A stretch of 40,713 nt of DNA from a bacterium (lineage in GTDB: Archaea; Thermoplasmatota; Thermoplasmata; Lutacidiplasmatales; UBA184). The notes beneath the pieces are model-generated. The model searched no databases, had not been told where the DNA came from, and saw nothing but the letters and a program-made list of their open reading frames with translations. The position numbers were made by a program, and so were the translations under genes. The DNA lies in the NCBI GenBank assembly GCA_027309555.1, contig DAIDCO010000014.1, forward strand, positions 1-40,713. Reading direction: 5' to 3'. This document shows, one piece after another, positions 1 through 7,855 of this stretch (position 1 is the first letter of the stretch; each line of letters begins with the position of its first letter).

Positions 1-37
1 GGTTAATGCCTTCCTGTAGCCTTGACGGACAGCGGAG

Positions 38-319
38 ATGACCATGACCGACCCCAAAACCGTGCCCGACCGCCGCGCCGCGATGAAGCGCCTTTTGTCC
101 GCGGGTCTGGCGGCCTCGCTGGGGGGATTGCCACCGGCGATAGCCCGCGCCCGGGGGCGGGGACGGCCCTCATCGAGCCGCGAGGCGCGGTCGACGGACG
201 CGACGGGGGTCCGCCGCACTCGCGGGCGCCCTCGACCGCGGCCCGGGACCCGGCGACGCGGGGAGGGGGGAACCGAGGTCGACGCGCGCTTCTTCCGCAC
301 CGGACGCTTCATGACGTGA
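38..319 (+). CDS. Possible short Tat-signal-like ORF, doubtful
   Basis: An open frame of 93 codons starts at an ATG preceded by GGAG. Its first 30 residues hold two closely spaced arginines, a hydrophobic stretch (LLSAGLAASLGGLPPAIA) and an Ala-rich end, which resembles a signal peptide. The remainder is arginine/glycine-rich, low in complexity and shows no family I recognise. It may be the start of an exported protein destroyed by a frameshift, or chance in GC-rich DNA. No other gene is visible between 1 and 408. Confidence 0.15.
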   Translation: MTMTDPKTVPDRRAAMKRLLSAGLAASLGGLPPAIARARGRGRPSSSREARSTDATGVRRTRGRPRPRPGTRRRGEGGTEVDARFFRTGRFMT

Positions 320-408
320 TCTTCCCTCCCCCTGCGGCGCGGAGTCCCGGAGCGGAACGGGGCAGATGAAGCCGCGCCCCGCCGGGCGGCGGGGCCGGAG
401 GGGGCGGT

Positions 409-1149
409 TCAGAATCCGCTCAGGAGTTCTTCGAGGGCCGCCCGCGGATCGGCGGCCCGCGTGACGGCGCTCGCGACGAGCACTCCCGAGCTCCCCAACT
501 CGATCGCCCGGCGGACGTCGCGGCGGTCGTGGACGCCCGCGCCGCAAAGCACGCGCGTCCCGGGGGCGACCGAGCGGGCCGCGGCTACGGCGCCCGACAC
601 TACGTCGGGCCGGGTGGTCGAGACGGCACGGTCGCCGCCGATCAGCTCGGGCGGCTCGACCGCGAGGTAGGGTGGCCGCGCCCGGGCCAGACGACGAACG
701 GCCGCCACGTCCCGCGCGCAGACCACTGCGACCAGCCCGAGCGCCGCCAGCCGGCGCACGGTATCGCGCACGTCCACGACGGGGATCGGATGCTCGGAGT
801 GATTCACGAGGCTTCCCCATCCGCCCGCGGCCCGCACCGCCTCGGGAGGTACGAAGCCGGTGTGGGCCCCGGCATCCACGCGATCGACATGCTGGGCGAG
901 GACCGGGATCGCCACGGCGGAGGCGACGCGGCCCAGGTCGGGAGTCGCCGGCGCGACCGCGACCGCGACCCCCGAGGCCTTCCCGAGCTCCTCGAGCAGA
1001 CGCGCGGTGCGTTCCGCCGCGGCGCCGATATGGCCGGGGTAGACCTTCAGGTTGAGCAGGAAGAGGGGGCTTCCGAGCCCTCCCGACTCAGTGGACGGCG
1101 GACGCGCGGGCGCGCTTCGGTCGGGAGCAGATAGCGTACTCGTCGCCAT
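409..1149 (-). CDS. tpiA: Triosephosphate isomerase, archaeal type
   Basis: Interconverts dihydroxyacetone phosphate and glyceraldehyde 3-phosphate in cytosolic glycolysis/gluconeogenesis. The 246-residue product has the short archaeal TIM layout: the substrate lysine in NLKVYPG, the catalytic histidine region NHSEHPI, the catalytic glutamate loop AVEPPELIGG, and a C-terminal phosphate-binding stretch around GAGVHDRRDVRRAIELGSS. The ATG at 1149 is chosen because it is preceded by GGGAGGT about 8 nt upstream. It adds about 20 residues before the conserved core and overlaps the upstream small gene by 62 nt in another frame. The two genes are probably cotranscribed from a promoter near 1333. The family is clear; only the exact start is uncertain. 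Confidence 0.9.
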   Translation of the reverse strand: MATSTLSAPDRSAPARPPSTESGGLGSPLFLLNLKVYPGHIGAAAERTARLLEELGKASGVAVAVAPATPDLGRVASAVAIPVLAQHVDRVDAGAHTGFVPPEAVRAAGGWGSLVNHSEHPIPVVDVRDTVRRLAALGLVAVVCARDVAAVRRLARARPPYLAVEPPELIGGDRAVSTTRPDVVSGAVAAARSVAPGTRVLCGAGVHDRRDVRRAIELGSSGVLVASAVTRAADPRAALEELLSGF

Positions 1150-1297
1150 CGAAGAAGACCTCCCGGTCGGGGTGTTTCCGTTGGAGCTCGGAGATGCGGG
1201 TGAGGACGTCCTCGAGGGTCGTGGACTCGTCATTCGGGTCAATCCTCAGGTGCACCGTCTTTTCGGGCCGCTCGGTCGTGTGACCCGTACCGGGCAT
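1088..1297 (-). CDS. Small acidic/charged protein of unknown function
   Basis: A 69-residue product that I do not recognise. Its centre (HLRIDPNDESTTLEDVLTRI, then SELQRKHPDREVFFDGDEY) reads like a folded small domain, with a strand, an amphipathic helix and a strand, rather than random GC-rich translation. The start at 1297 lies about 36 nt downstream of a TATA-like TTAAAG, giving a leader of only a few nucleotides. It runs into triosephosphate isomerase with a 62-nt overlap, so the two are likely one transcript. Function unknown. Confidence 0.6.
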   Translation of the reverse strand: MPGTGHTTERPEKTVHLRIDPNDESTTLEDVLTRISELQRKHPDREVFFDGDEYAICSRPKRARASAVH

Positions 1298-1329
1298 GAG
1301 GCACCGAAGGAGGCGGAACAGAACGAGGG

Positions 1330-1336
1330 CTTAAAG
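1330..1336 (-). promoter_or_regulatory. TATA-like box for the small protein/tpiA transcript
   Basis: Read on the minus strand, CTTTAAG is centred about 36 nt before the ATG at 1297, the spacing expected for an archaeal TATA box followed by a very short leader. Inference from position and composition only. Confidence 0.4.
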
Positions 1337-1511
1337 GCGTTTGAGTCGGCCTCCCCCGTTGCACCGGGCCCGTTCCGCGGTCCGCGGGGCACCCGGAGGG
1401 CCTCTCCTCGGACCGACGCGGGGGAAAGACGCGGAGAGGGCCTCCGCTCGCGGGCCCCCCGGGTCCGGAGCCGTGGCGGAGTGCTACGCCCACCCATGCC
1501 AAATCGTAACA

Positions 1512-1520
1512 GGTATAAAC
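1512..1520 (+). promoter_or_regulatory. TATA box upstream of acetyl-CoA synthetase
   Basis: GGTATAAAC stands out in GC-rich DNA, with its TATAAA centred about 45 nt before the ATG at 1561. Initiation some 25 nt downstream would leave a leader of roughly 20 nt. This is one of the clearest archaeal TATA elements in the window. Confidence 0.6.
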
Positions 1521-1560
1521 CGGGCTCCCGTGCCGTGGGCCACGGGGTGTCCTTTTCGAG

Positions 1561-3690
1561 ATGGCGCACGCTGGTTCCGAACGAGAGTCAGGAGAGACCA
1601 AGGACGACGAGCTACGCCTGAGCGAGGCGGAGATCGCGGTCCATTGGAAAGAGGAAGAGTACTTCCATCCGGTACCGAAGTTCGTCGGTCAGGCGAACCT
1701 GACGGACCCGGCCGTAATGGAGCGGTTCTCAGAGAAGAATTTCCCCGAGTGTTTCCGGGAGTATGCGGACCTCCTCACGTGGGACAAGTACTGGACGACG
1801 ACCCTCGACACCAGTAAAGCCCCGTTCTGGAAGTGGTTTGTCGGTGGGCGGCTCAACGTTTCGTACAACTGCGTAGACCGGCACCTCGCGAAGTACGGGA
1901 ACAAGGCGGCGATCGTCTGGGCTTCGGAAGCCGAGGACGAGCCGATCGTATCGATCACCTATCAGGAGCTGTACGTCCGAGTCAACGAGATGGCGGCATT
2001 GCTCCGGGACTTCTGTGGGCTCAAGACCGGAGACCGGGTCACGATTCACATGCCGATGGTGCCCGAACTTCCGATCACGATGCTGGCGTGTGCCCGGCTC
2101 GGCGTCATCCACTCGGTGGTCTTCGGAGGGTTCAGCGGGGAAGCGTGCGGGGCGAGGATCGTCGACTCGAAGAGCCACGTCCTCGTCACGATGGACGGCT
2201 ACTACCGCAGCGGGAAGCTCCTCGACCACAAGGTCAACGCGGACATCGCGGTGAAGAAGGCGGAGTCCGAGGGGCAGAAGGTCGAGAAGGTCCTCGTCTG
2301 GAAGCGTTTCCACGACAAGCTCTCGAGCCCCACGCCGATGGTGGCGGGCCGCGACTACTTCGTGAATGAGGAGCTGAAGAAGTTCCGCGGGGTCTTGGTC
2401 GCCCCCATATCGATGCCGGCCGAGGCACCGCTCTTCCTGATGTACACGAGCGGGTCGACGGGAAAGCCGAAGGGCTGCCAGCATTCGACCGGAGGGTACC
2501 TCGCCTACGTCACCGGGACGTCCAGGTGGATCCAAGACATCCACCCGACCGACAATTACTGGTGCATGGCGGACATCGGCTGGATCACCGGTCACTCCTA
2601 CATCGTCTACGGCCCGCTCGCCCTAGCCGCGACCAGCGTGATGTACGAAGGAGTTCCGACCTACCCCGACGCCGGAAGGCCGTGGCGCATCGCCGAGCGT
2701 CTCGGAGTCAACATCTTCCACACATCCCCGACGGCGATCCGGATGTTGCGGAAGCTCGGGCCCGACGAGCCGAAGAAGTACCACTATAACTTCAAGTCGA
2801 TGACGACGGTGGGCGAGCCGATCGAGCCGGAGGCCTGGCTCTGGTACTACCACACGGTCGGACGGGGCCAAGCGGCCATTACGGACACGTGGTGGCAGAC
2901 GGAGAACGGCGGTTTCCTCTGCTCGACGAAGCCTGCCATCGACCCGATGAAGCCGGGCAGCACCGGACCGCCGGTACCGGGGATTTTCCCGATCGTCTAC
3001 GACGAGCACGGCAAGGAGATCCCGGCCGGGTCCGGCAAAGCGGGGAACATCTGCATCCGGAATCCGTGGCCCGGACTCTTCCAGACGATCTGGGGCGACG
3101 ACGAGCGCTTCGTCAAGCAGTACTACGCCAAATACAACAGCAACAAGAGCTCGAAGGACTGGCGCGATTGGCCGTACTTCGCGGGCGACGGTGCGGTCTG
3201 GGCGAAGGATGGGTACATCCGAATCCTCGGCCGCGTGGACGACGTTATCAACGTCGCGGGCCACCGTCTCGGGACCAAGGAGCTCGAGTCGGCCTGTCTG
3301 ACCGTCTCCGAGGTCGCGGAAGCGGCGGTCGTACCGATCGTCGACCCGGAGCGCGGGCGCGTCCCCGAGGTCTACATCGCGGTCAAACCGGGGACCAAGG
3401 CCAGCGCGGAAGAGGTGGCGGCGAAGGTCACCCTCGCGATCGAGACCAGCATCGGTAAGATCGCACGGCCCCGCGCGGTACGGATCGTGCCGGACATGCC
3501 GAAGACCCGGTCCGGCAAGATCATGCGCCGCGTCCTCGCGTCGATCTCGAACCACATGGACTACGGCGACATCACGACGCTCTCGAACCCCGAGGTCGTC
3601 GAACAGATCCGCGTCCAGGTGCAGGGCGCCGGCCCCGTCGAGAAGAAGGTCGGCCCCGAGGACATCCGGCGGTTCGGCGAGACGACCTAG
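1561..3690 (+). CDS. acs: Acetyl-CoA synthetase (AMP-forming)
   Basis: Activates acetate with ATP and CoA to acetyl-CoA, AMP and pyrophosphate. The 709-residue length is near-normal for the family, with a slightly longer N-terminus. Visible ANL-superfamily motifs in order are the P-loop-like YTSGSTGKPKG from residue 295, TDTWWQTENG from residue 441 (adenine/acetate pocket), and the hinge GRVDDVINVAGHRLG near 557. The C-terminal PKTRSGKIMRR contains the catalytic lysine (K653) that is the target of reversible acetylation in bacterial Acs. The gene appears monocistronic behind a good TATA box. With the AceTr-family transporter at 13.0 kb it suggests acetate uptake and assimilation. A preference for propionate cannot be excluded, but the WWQTE pocket favours acetate. 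Confidence 0.96.
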   Translation: MAHAGSERESGETKDDELRLSEAEIAVHWKEEEYFHPVPKFVGQANLTDPAVMERFSEKNFPECFREYADLLTWDKYWTTTLDTSKAPFWKWFVGGRLNVSYNCVDRHLAKYGNKAAIVWASEAEDEPIVSITYQELYVRVNEMAALLRDFCGLKTGDRVTIHMPMVPELPITMLACARLGVIHSVVFGGFSGEACGARIVDSKSHVLVTMDGYYRSGKLLDHKVNADIAVKKAESEGQKVEKVLVWKRFHDKLSSPTPMVAGRDYFVNEELKKFRGVLVAPISMPAEAPLFLMYTSGSTGKPKGCQHSTGGYLAYVTGTSRWIQDIHPTDNYWCMADIGWITGHSYIVYGPLALAATSVMYEGVPTYPDAGRPWRIAERLGVNIFHTSPTAIRMLRKLGPDEPKKYHYNFKSMTTVGEPIEPEAWLWYYHTVGRGQAAITDTWWQTENGGFLCSTKPAIDPMKPGSTGPPVPGIFPIVYDEHGKEIPAGSGKAGNICIRNPWPGLFQTIWGDDERFVKQYYAKYNSNKSSKDWRDWPYFAGDGAVWAKDGYIRILGRVDDVINVAGHRLGTKELESACLTVSEVAEAAVVPIVDPERGRVPEVYIAVKPGTKASAEEVAAKVTLAIETSIGKIARPRAVRIVPDMPKTRSGKIMRRVLASISNHMDYGDITTLSNPEVVEQIRVQVQGAGPVEKKVGPEDIRRFGETT

Positions 3691-3954
3691 GCTCGGTAGG
3701 TCCCCTACCCCTTCCGCGGCGGCGCCCCGGGGGCCCTCCTCCGGCGGTGCCGCCCTTTCGCTCTTGGGAGCGTCTGGGGGCCGCCGCAGGGCGGCCGTGT
3801 TTTCGTGGGAACGGCGGAAACCCGGAGACCTCCCTCCTTCACCTCCCGGCCGGATGGCGCTGCGGAGGATCGCTCCGACCGCCCCGGACCGTGACCCCGC
3901 GAACCGCGCTATTGTAGCCGAATGCTCCTTCCGGCTCCCGGGGGACCGCGGTCG

Positions 3955-4293
3955 ATGGGGGCGCGAGCTCATCGTTGGGGAGCCCTCGCGTCGCGGTCGC
4001 GGGGGGGGAAGGGCGCGGCCCCCTCGCTTCGCGGCGGCACCGAGCCCACCGCGCTCGCGTTCTGGGACTCCCTCCCGGGCGTGGGACGACGCGTCGGAGT
4101 CTACCTCACCTTCGAGTCGGTCCGGGTCCTCCGCGAGCGCGAGGCGGTCGAACCCTGCGTCCGGGACCCCGCTCGCGACCTTCGGACCTTCCGGTGGTTC
4201 CGCTGGGTCGGTTTCGAGGTGACCGACGAGCGCGCGGTCGGGTGGTGGGTCGGCCGGGCGGGGGTCGGGGCTCTGCCGCCGTTCACGGACTAG
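3955..4293 (+). CDS. Hypothetical protein
   Basis: An unrecognised product of 112 residues from the ATG at 3955; an in-frame ATG at 3922 is an alternative. The first 30 residues are low-complexity. The second half (VGVYLTFESVRVLRE, later FRWFRWVGFEVTDERAVGWW) looks like a compact beta-rich domain with an unusual number of aromatic residues. A TATA-like CTATTGTAG at about 3908-3916 fits the 3955 start. It converges on the small zinc-ribbon gene ending at 4309. No function is assigned. Confidence 0.45.
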   Translation: MGARAHRWGALASRSRGGKGAAPSLRGGTEPTALAFWDSLPGVGRRVGVYLTFESVRVLREREAVEPCVRDPARDLRTFRWFRWVGFEVTDERAVGWWVGRAGVGALPPFTD

Positions 4294-4308
4294 CGGCTTC
4301 GGATCCGC

Positions 4309-4458
4309 TCACCCGACTTCGATGCGCGGATCCTTGAGGTCGAACCGGGTCCCGCACGCGGAACACTCGACGTAACAGTGCACGTCGCCCGAGACCGGCT
4401 CGCCGAGCGGTCCCCCGCAGTCCGGGCACTTCGGAGCCGGTCGCGAGGAGCTCGCCAT
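4309..4458 (-). CDS. Tiny zinc-ribbon protein
   Basis: A 49-residue product with a CPDC knuckle at residues 11-14 and a CSAC knuckle near 34-37, the spacing of a single zinc ribbon. The start ATG at 4458 follows the DUF998 gene by 54 nt on the same strand, so it is probably the third gene of a minus-strand operon beginning at 5418. Single zinc ribbons of this size are common in archaea and usually of unknown role; nucleic-acid or protein binding is the generic expectation. Confidence 0.7.
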   Translation of the reverse strand: MASSSRPAPKCPDCGGPLGEPVSGDVHCYVECSACGTRFDLKDPRIEVG

Positions 4459-4512
4459 GCTCGCCCGACCAGCCGAGGGCCGGCGCCCCTATCAAGCTTG
4501 GGCGCGCCGGGG

Positions 4513-5238
4513 TCAGGCGGACGGAGCCCTCGCCAGCGAACGGGAGGCAAAGGTCGGAATGCGCAAGAGGTGGACGGAAACGACGACGGCCCAGAGAAGC
4601 ACCGGCGCGACGACGAGACGCTCGATGCCCCCGACACCCCAGTCGGCCCAGAGGCCGCCCCACTCCCAGGCGCGGGCGCCGTAGAGCCCGAGCGCGACGA
4701 GGCCCACGAGTCCGGAGAGGACCGAGTAGGCCCGATAGCCGTCCCACCGCGTGTCGCGGAACATCGCGAACCCGAGCAGGAGCATCGCGAGGTTCGACCC
4801 CGCGAACGCGACGAGCGCGGAGATCGAGTGGACCGTGAGGTTGTAATCCTCGGGGGAAAGGCCGACTCCGATCGCCCCCAGCCCGGCCAGGACGAAGAGG
4901 CCGAGCCCGAGGCGACGGCTCGCGCGAGCGGGGAAGGCGGTCGGAAGGAGGAGTGCGCCGAGGATCAGGAGGGTCCCGAGCGCCACCGCCGAAGCGTCGA
5001 ACACGAGGTATCCGGGGGAGCAGACGTAGTGGGAGCTCGAGAGCGGGAAGCTGGCGCAGTGGATCGCCCCGAGGTCGCTGATGTAGTTCTGGGTGAGGCT
5101 GTAGGTCGGGGGGCCGTAGGCGAGCTGGGCCACGGCCATCGCGACCACGAACTGGACGACCCCGACGACCCAGAGCGCCGCCCCGTGATGCACCGAGCGG
5201 TGCACGAGCGGGCCATACCTCTCGCCGGCGGAGTCCAT
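4513..5238 (-). CDS. DUF998-family membrane protein
   Basis: A 241-residue polytopic membrane protein with about six hydrophobic segments. The N-terminal helix is followed by a loop with YSLTQNYISDLGA, characteristic of DUF998 proteins (Y-x-x-x-x-x-x-SDLG). A conserved HSISALVAFAGSNLAMLLLG segment follows, also typical of the family. The start ATG at 5238 has GAGG about 7 nt upstream. It is flanked within about 60 nt on each side by two tiny zinc-ribbon genes in the same direction, suggesting one operon. The biochemical role of DUF998 is not established. Confidence 0.8.
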   Translation of the reverse strand: MDSAGERYGPLVHRSVHHGAALWVVGVVQFVVAMAVAQLAYGPPTYSLTQNYISDLGAIHCASFPLSSSHYVCSPGYLVFDASAVALGTLLILGALLLPTAFPARASRRLGLGLFVLAGLGAIGVGLSPEDYNLTVHSISALVAFAGSNLAMLLLGFAMFRDTRWDGYRAYSVLSGLVGLVALGLYGARAWEWGGLWADWGVGGIERLVVAPVLLWAVVVSVHLLRIPTFASRSLARAPSA

Positions 5239-5274
5239 CCGATCCTCGTTCGAGATCGCGCCGAGCCGAAAGGC

Positions 5275-5418
5275 TCAGTCCCGGCGTGCGTTGCGCTCGT
5301 AGGAGGCGTCGCTCGTCAGCTTGAGCCGGGCCCCATCGCGGTCGCACGTCGGCTTTGCGCTCGGCGGAACGTCGATCACGTAGCCGCCCCCGCACTTCGG
5401 ACACTCGTAGTACGGCAT
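5275..5418 (-). CDS. Tiny zinc-binding protein, first gene of DUF998 operon
   Basis: A 47-residue product starting with a CPKC knuckle (residues 6-9); a single further cysteine (PTCDRDG, about residue 25) could make an incomplete three-Cys site. The ATG at 5418 has GGGAGG just upstream and a TATA-like element at 5449-5456, so this is the promoter-proximal gene. It is related in size and type, but not obviously in sequence, to the ribbon gene at 4309-4458. Function unknown. Confidence 0.65.
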   Translation of the reverse strand: MPYYECPKCGGGYVIDVPPSAKPTCDRDGARLKLTSDASYERNARRD

Positions 5419-5448
5419 GGTCCTCCCTCGGGTGTAGGGGGCACCCTC

Positions 5449-5456
5449 ATAAAACC
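5449..5456 (-). promoter_or_regulatory. TATA-like box for the DUF998 operon
   Basis: On the minus strand GTTTTATG is centred about 34 nt upstream of the ATG at 5418. It is A/T-rich in an otherwise GC-rich spacer and is followed by GGGAGG immediately before the start. Confidence 0.45.
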
Positions 5457-5521
5457 CTCGACCGCCCCCACCGCGGCCAAAATCCTATCCCCCATGGCCC
5501 CTCCGGGGCGCCGGGTCGACC

Positions 5522-6442
5522 GTGCCGCGCTCTCGGGTCGGGGTCGGTGCACGCCCACGGGCCCCGTCGGCGTCCGAAGCCGGAGCTCCCTCGGCGAGAT
5601 TCCGGACCCTCGACCGCTACCGTGCGACTCGCGAGTGGGACCGCTATGAGGGGACCGCCCAGCGCGAGCTCTGGAGGGAGCTGCGATACCGGTTCCTCGC
5701 CCGCCATGCTGTGACGGGAGCTTGGGCGCTCGATGTCGGCTCCGGCCCGGGCCGGTTCACGCCCCGGCTCGGCGCGCCGGGGTGCCGGCGGGTCGCGCTC
5801 GACCTATCGGGTGAGATGCTCGCGCTCCTCCCCGAGCGATGGGAGCCGCGCGGTCCCACGCACCCGGTCGCGGACCGCGTGCGGGGCGACGGGCTCCGCC
5901 CTCCGTTCTCCCCCGAGACGTTTGATGAGGTCGCGCTCCTCGGCAACGCTCTCGGTTTCGCCGGACCCGAGAGCGACCGACTGTGGTCGGCGGCCCACGA
6001 CCTCGTCACGGCCGGCGGGACGTTGATCGTCGAAGTGGCTCCGGGTCCCGGAGAGAAGTCGCGGTACCTCGCTCGCCTCCCGGCCTCGAGCGTCGCCCGA
6101 CTGCTCCGGTCCCCCCTCCCCGCCGTCCTCCCCCGCGTCGAGCGAGAATCGTTCGTGGAGATGCCGACGCGCCGTCGGGAAGCCGGATCGTTTCTGCGGA
6201 TCCCCGCCGCGCAGCTCGCCGCCCGGTTCCGGGATCTCGGCTGGGAGGTTCGGGAGACGCTCGCGGTGGCGCCCGCGCTCGGGGCCGACGCGGTGCGCGC
6301 GGAGGCGGCCCGACGCGATCCGAAATCGTGGGAGCACTTGCTACGGCTGGAGGAAGCGCTCGGCCAGCGTCCCGAGCGCTGGGAAGCTGCCGCCGCAGTG
6401 CTCCTCGCTGCCGTTCGTCCCAAGCTCGAAAGAAGCCCTTAA
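5522..6442 (+). CDS. SAM-dependent methyltransferase (class I)
   Basis: A 306-residue product with a Rossmann methyltransferase domain. Motif I is WALDVGSGPGRFTPRL near residues 67-82, the acidic end of strand 2 is in VALDLSGEMLALLP, and a motif near FDEVALLGNALGF marks strand 4. It resembles the Methyltransf_11/25 family. The substrate cannot be read from the sequence. A GTG start is used because no in-frame ATG precedes the fold; A/T-rich CAAAATCCTAT near 5479-5490 could be its promoter. Its stop codon overlaps the TATA-like element that may drive the next transcript. Confidence 0.8.
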   Translation: MPRSRVGVGARPRAPSASEAGAPSARFRTLDRYRATREWDRYEGTAQRELWRELRYRFLARHAVTGAWALDVGSGPGRFTPRLGAPGCRRVALDLSGEMLALLPERWEPRGPTHPVADRVRGDGLRPPFSPETFDEVALLGNALGFAGPESDRLWSAAHDLVTAGGTLIVEVAPGPGEKSRYLARLPASSVARLLRSPLPAVLPRVERESFVEMPTRRREAGSFLRIPAAQLAARFRDLGWEVRETLAVAPALGADAVRAEAARRDPKSWEHLLRLEEALGQRPERWEAAAAVLLAAVRPKLERSP

Positions 6443-6446
6443 GTAA
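6438..6446 (+). promoter_or_regulatory. TATA-like box upstream of the TnpB/coiled-coil region
   Basis: CTTAAGTAA is centred about 37 nt before the ATG at 6479 and overlaps the methyltransferase stop codon. It may be the original promoter of the gene now displaced by the TnpB element and would today read through TnpB into the coiled-coil gene. Confidence 0.4.
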
Positions 6447-6550
6447 CGGACCCACCCCATCCTACATCGAGTGCTTCCATGCCGAAGGTGCCGCCGGCAC
6501 CGAGTCGGCCACCGGCGGGACGTACGGTGACGATGTCGGCGAGCGCAAGC

Positions 6551-6568
6551 CCCCCTACTTGTAGGGGG
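6551..6568 (+). repeat. Left-end hairpin of the TnpB element
   Basis: CCCCCTA (6551-6557) is perfectly complementary to TAGGGGG (6562-6568) around a CTTG loop. Its position just upstream of tnpB fits the subterminal left-end stem-loop of IS200/IS605-group elements. Alternatively it is a transcription-related hairpin. Confidence 0.5.
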
Positions 6569-6622
6569 ATTAGCGGGCCCCTTATGGGCGTCGGGGACAT
6601 GAGAGGAGTGCTACCTCCGAAG

Positions 6623-7855
6623 ATGCACCAGTCGTTCAAGTACCGTCTCTACCCGTTCCCGAATCAGGAGCGAGAGCTACTGCGCCAGTTCGGGGAGTTG
6701 CGCTTCCTGTGGAACTACGCCCTCGAACGGCGGCAGGAGGCGTGGCGCACGGAGCAGCGATCGATCTCCTACGTGGACCAGTGTCGGGACCTCGCTCGGT
6801 GGCGTGCCTACGACCCGGAGGGTATCGGGAGGGTCTACGGCCACGTCGCCCAAGAGACCCTCGCCCGCCTTCACGACGCGTTCCAACACTTCTTCCGCCG
6901 CGTGAGAACGGCTGGCCGACCGGGCTTTCCCCATTACAAGCGGGAGATCACCTCGCTCACCTATCCCGACTCCAACGGGTCGGCGGTGATCGTCCCCGGG
7001 CGGAACGGGACGCGACGGCTGCGCTTGTCGATGCTCGGCGAGTTGCCAATCGAGGTCCACCGCGAGCCGCCGGCGGGTCGGGTCAAGACCTGCACGGTCG
7101 AGCGGGAGAGGGACCGTTGGTTCGCCATGCTCACCTACGAGATCGAAGACCCCACGTCGCCGCCTTCGACCCTGCCATCCGCGCCTATCGGCGTGGACCT
7201 CGGCCTTTCCCATCTGGCCACGCTCTCCTCCGGGGAGACGGTGGAGCCGCCGAAGTTCCTGCGCGCTTCCGAGCACCGTCTACGTCGCGCCCAGCGGGTC
7301 GTGTCGCGGAGGACGAAGGGCTCGCACCGACGGGAGAAGGCGAGGATGCGGCTGGCCCGGTGCCACGCGAAGGTGCGGGACCAGCGGAGGGACTTCGCGC
7401 ACAAGGTCACCTCGACGTGGGCGAAGCGCCACGACCTGATCGCCTTCGAGGACCTGTCCGTCCCATCGATGCTCGGCGACGCCCACCTGTCGAGGTCGAT
7501 CTCCGACGCCGGGTGGGGGATGCTCCGGCAGATGGCGGCCTACAAGGAGACCCGACGGTCGGGGCGGTACGTCGAGGTCCCGGCGAGCGGGACCACCCAG
7601 ACCTGCTCGGGATGTGGCCGCCTCCACGACCCACCGCTCACGCTTCGGGACCGCACGTACGAATGCCCGTGCGGTCTGCACATGGACAGAGACCTCAACG
7701 CGGCAAGGAACATCCTCGCCCGCGCGCTCGCCACAGTACCCGGGGGCACCGGGGAATCGACGCCCGTGGAGACGGGACCTCCACCGCACCGCAAGGGGCG
7801 GCGAGTCCGGTCGAAGAAGCGGGAACCGCCCCGGGACTCGGAGGTAGCACGATGA
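6623..7855 (+). CDS. tnpB: TnpB, RNA-guided RuvC nuclease of IS605-group element
   Basis: Homologue of TnpB, the omega-RNA-guided DNA nuclease ancestral to Cas12. From the ATG at 6623 the product has 410 residues, starting HQSFKYRLYPFPNQE, the typical N-terminus. All three RuvC acidic residues are present: D192 in GVDLGLSHLA, E276 in IAFEDLSV and D357 in DRDLNAARN. The zinc finger is also present (C328, C331, C348, C350). It therefore looks catalytically intact. The frame is open upstream to an ATG at 6479, so an extension of 48 residues from a host start is possible. The stop overlaps the next start as ATGA. The 3' end plus the right-end hairpin is where the omega-RNA is normally encoded. 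Confidence 0.93.
   Translation: MHQSFKYRLYPFPNQERELLRQFGELRFLWNYALERRQEAWRTEQRSISYVDQCRDLARWRAYDPEGIGRVYGHVAQETLARLHDAFQHFFRRVRTAGRPGFPHYKREITSLTYPDSNGSAVIVPGRNGTRRLRLSMLGELPIEVHREPPAGRVKTCTVERERDRWFAMLTYEIEDPTSPPSTLPSAPIGVDLGLSHLATLSSGETVEPPKFLRASEHRLRRAQRVVSRRTKGSHRREKARMRLARCHAKVRDQRRDFAHKVTSTWAKRHDLIAFEDLSVPSMLGDAHLSRSISDAGWGMLRQMAAYKETRRSGRYVEVPASGTTQTCSGCGRLHDPPLTLRDRTYECPCGLHMDRDLNAARNILARALATVPGGTGESTPVETGPPPHRKGRRVRSKKREPPRDSEVAR

Noticed and set aside
2623-3972. Long minus-strand open frame opposite acetyl-CoA synthetase
   Set aside because: A shadow of a strongly supported gene in GC-rich DNA; composition is Arg/Asp/Leu repeats with no motif.
6709-7851. Very long plus-strand frame continuing upstream of the coiled-coil protein through the tnpB region
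   Set aside because: This part is the alternative frame of tnpB, low-complexity and Arg/Pro/Gly-rich; the real protein starts at or after 7852.
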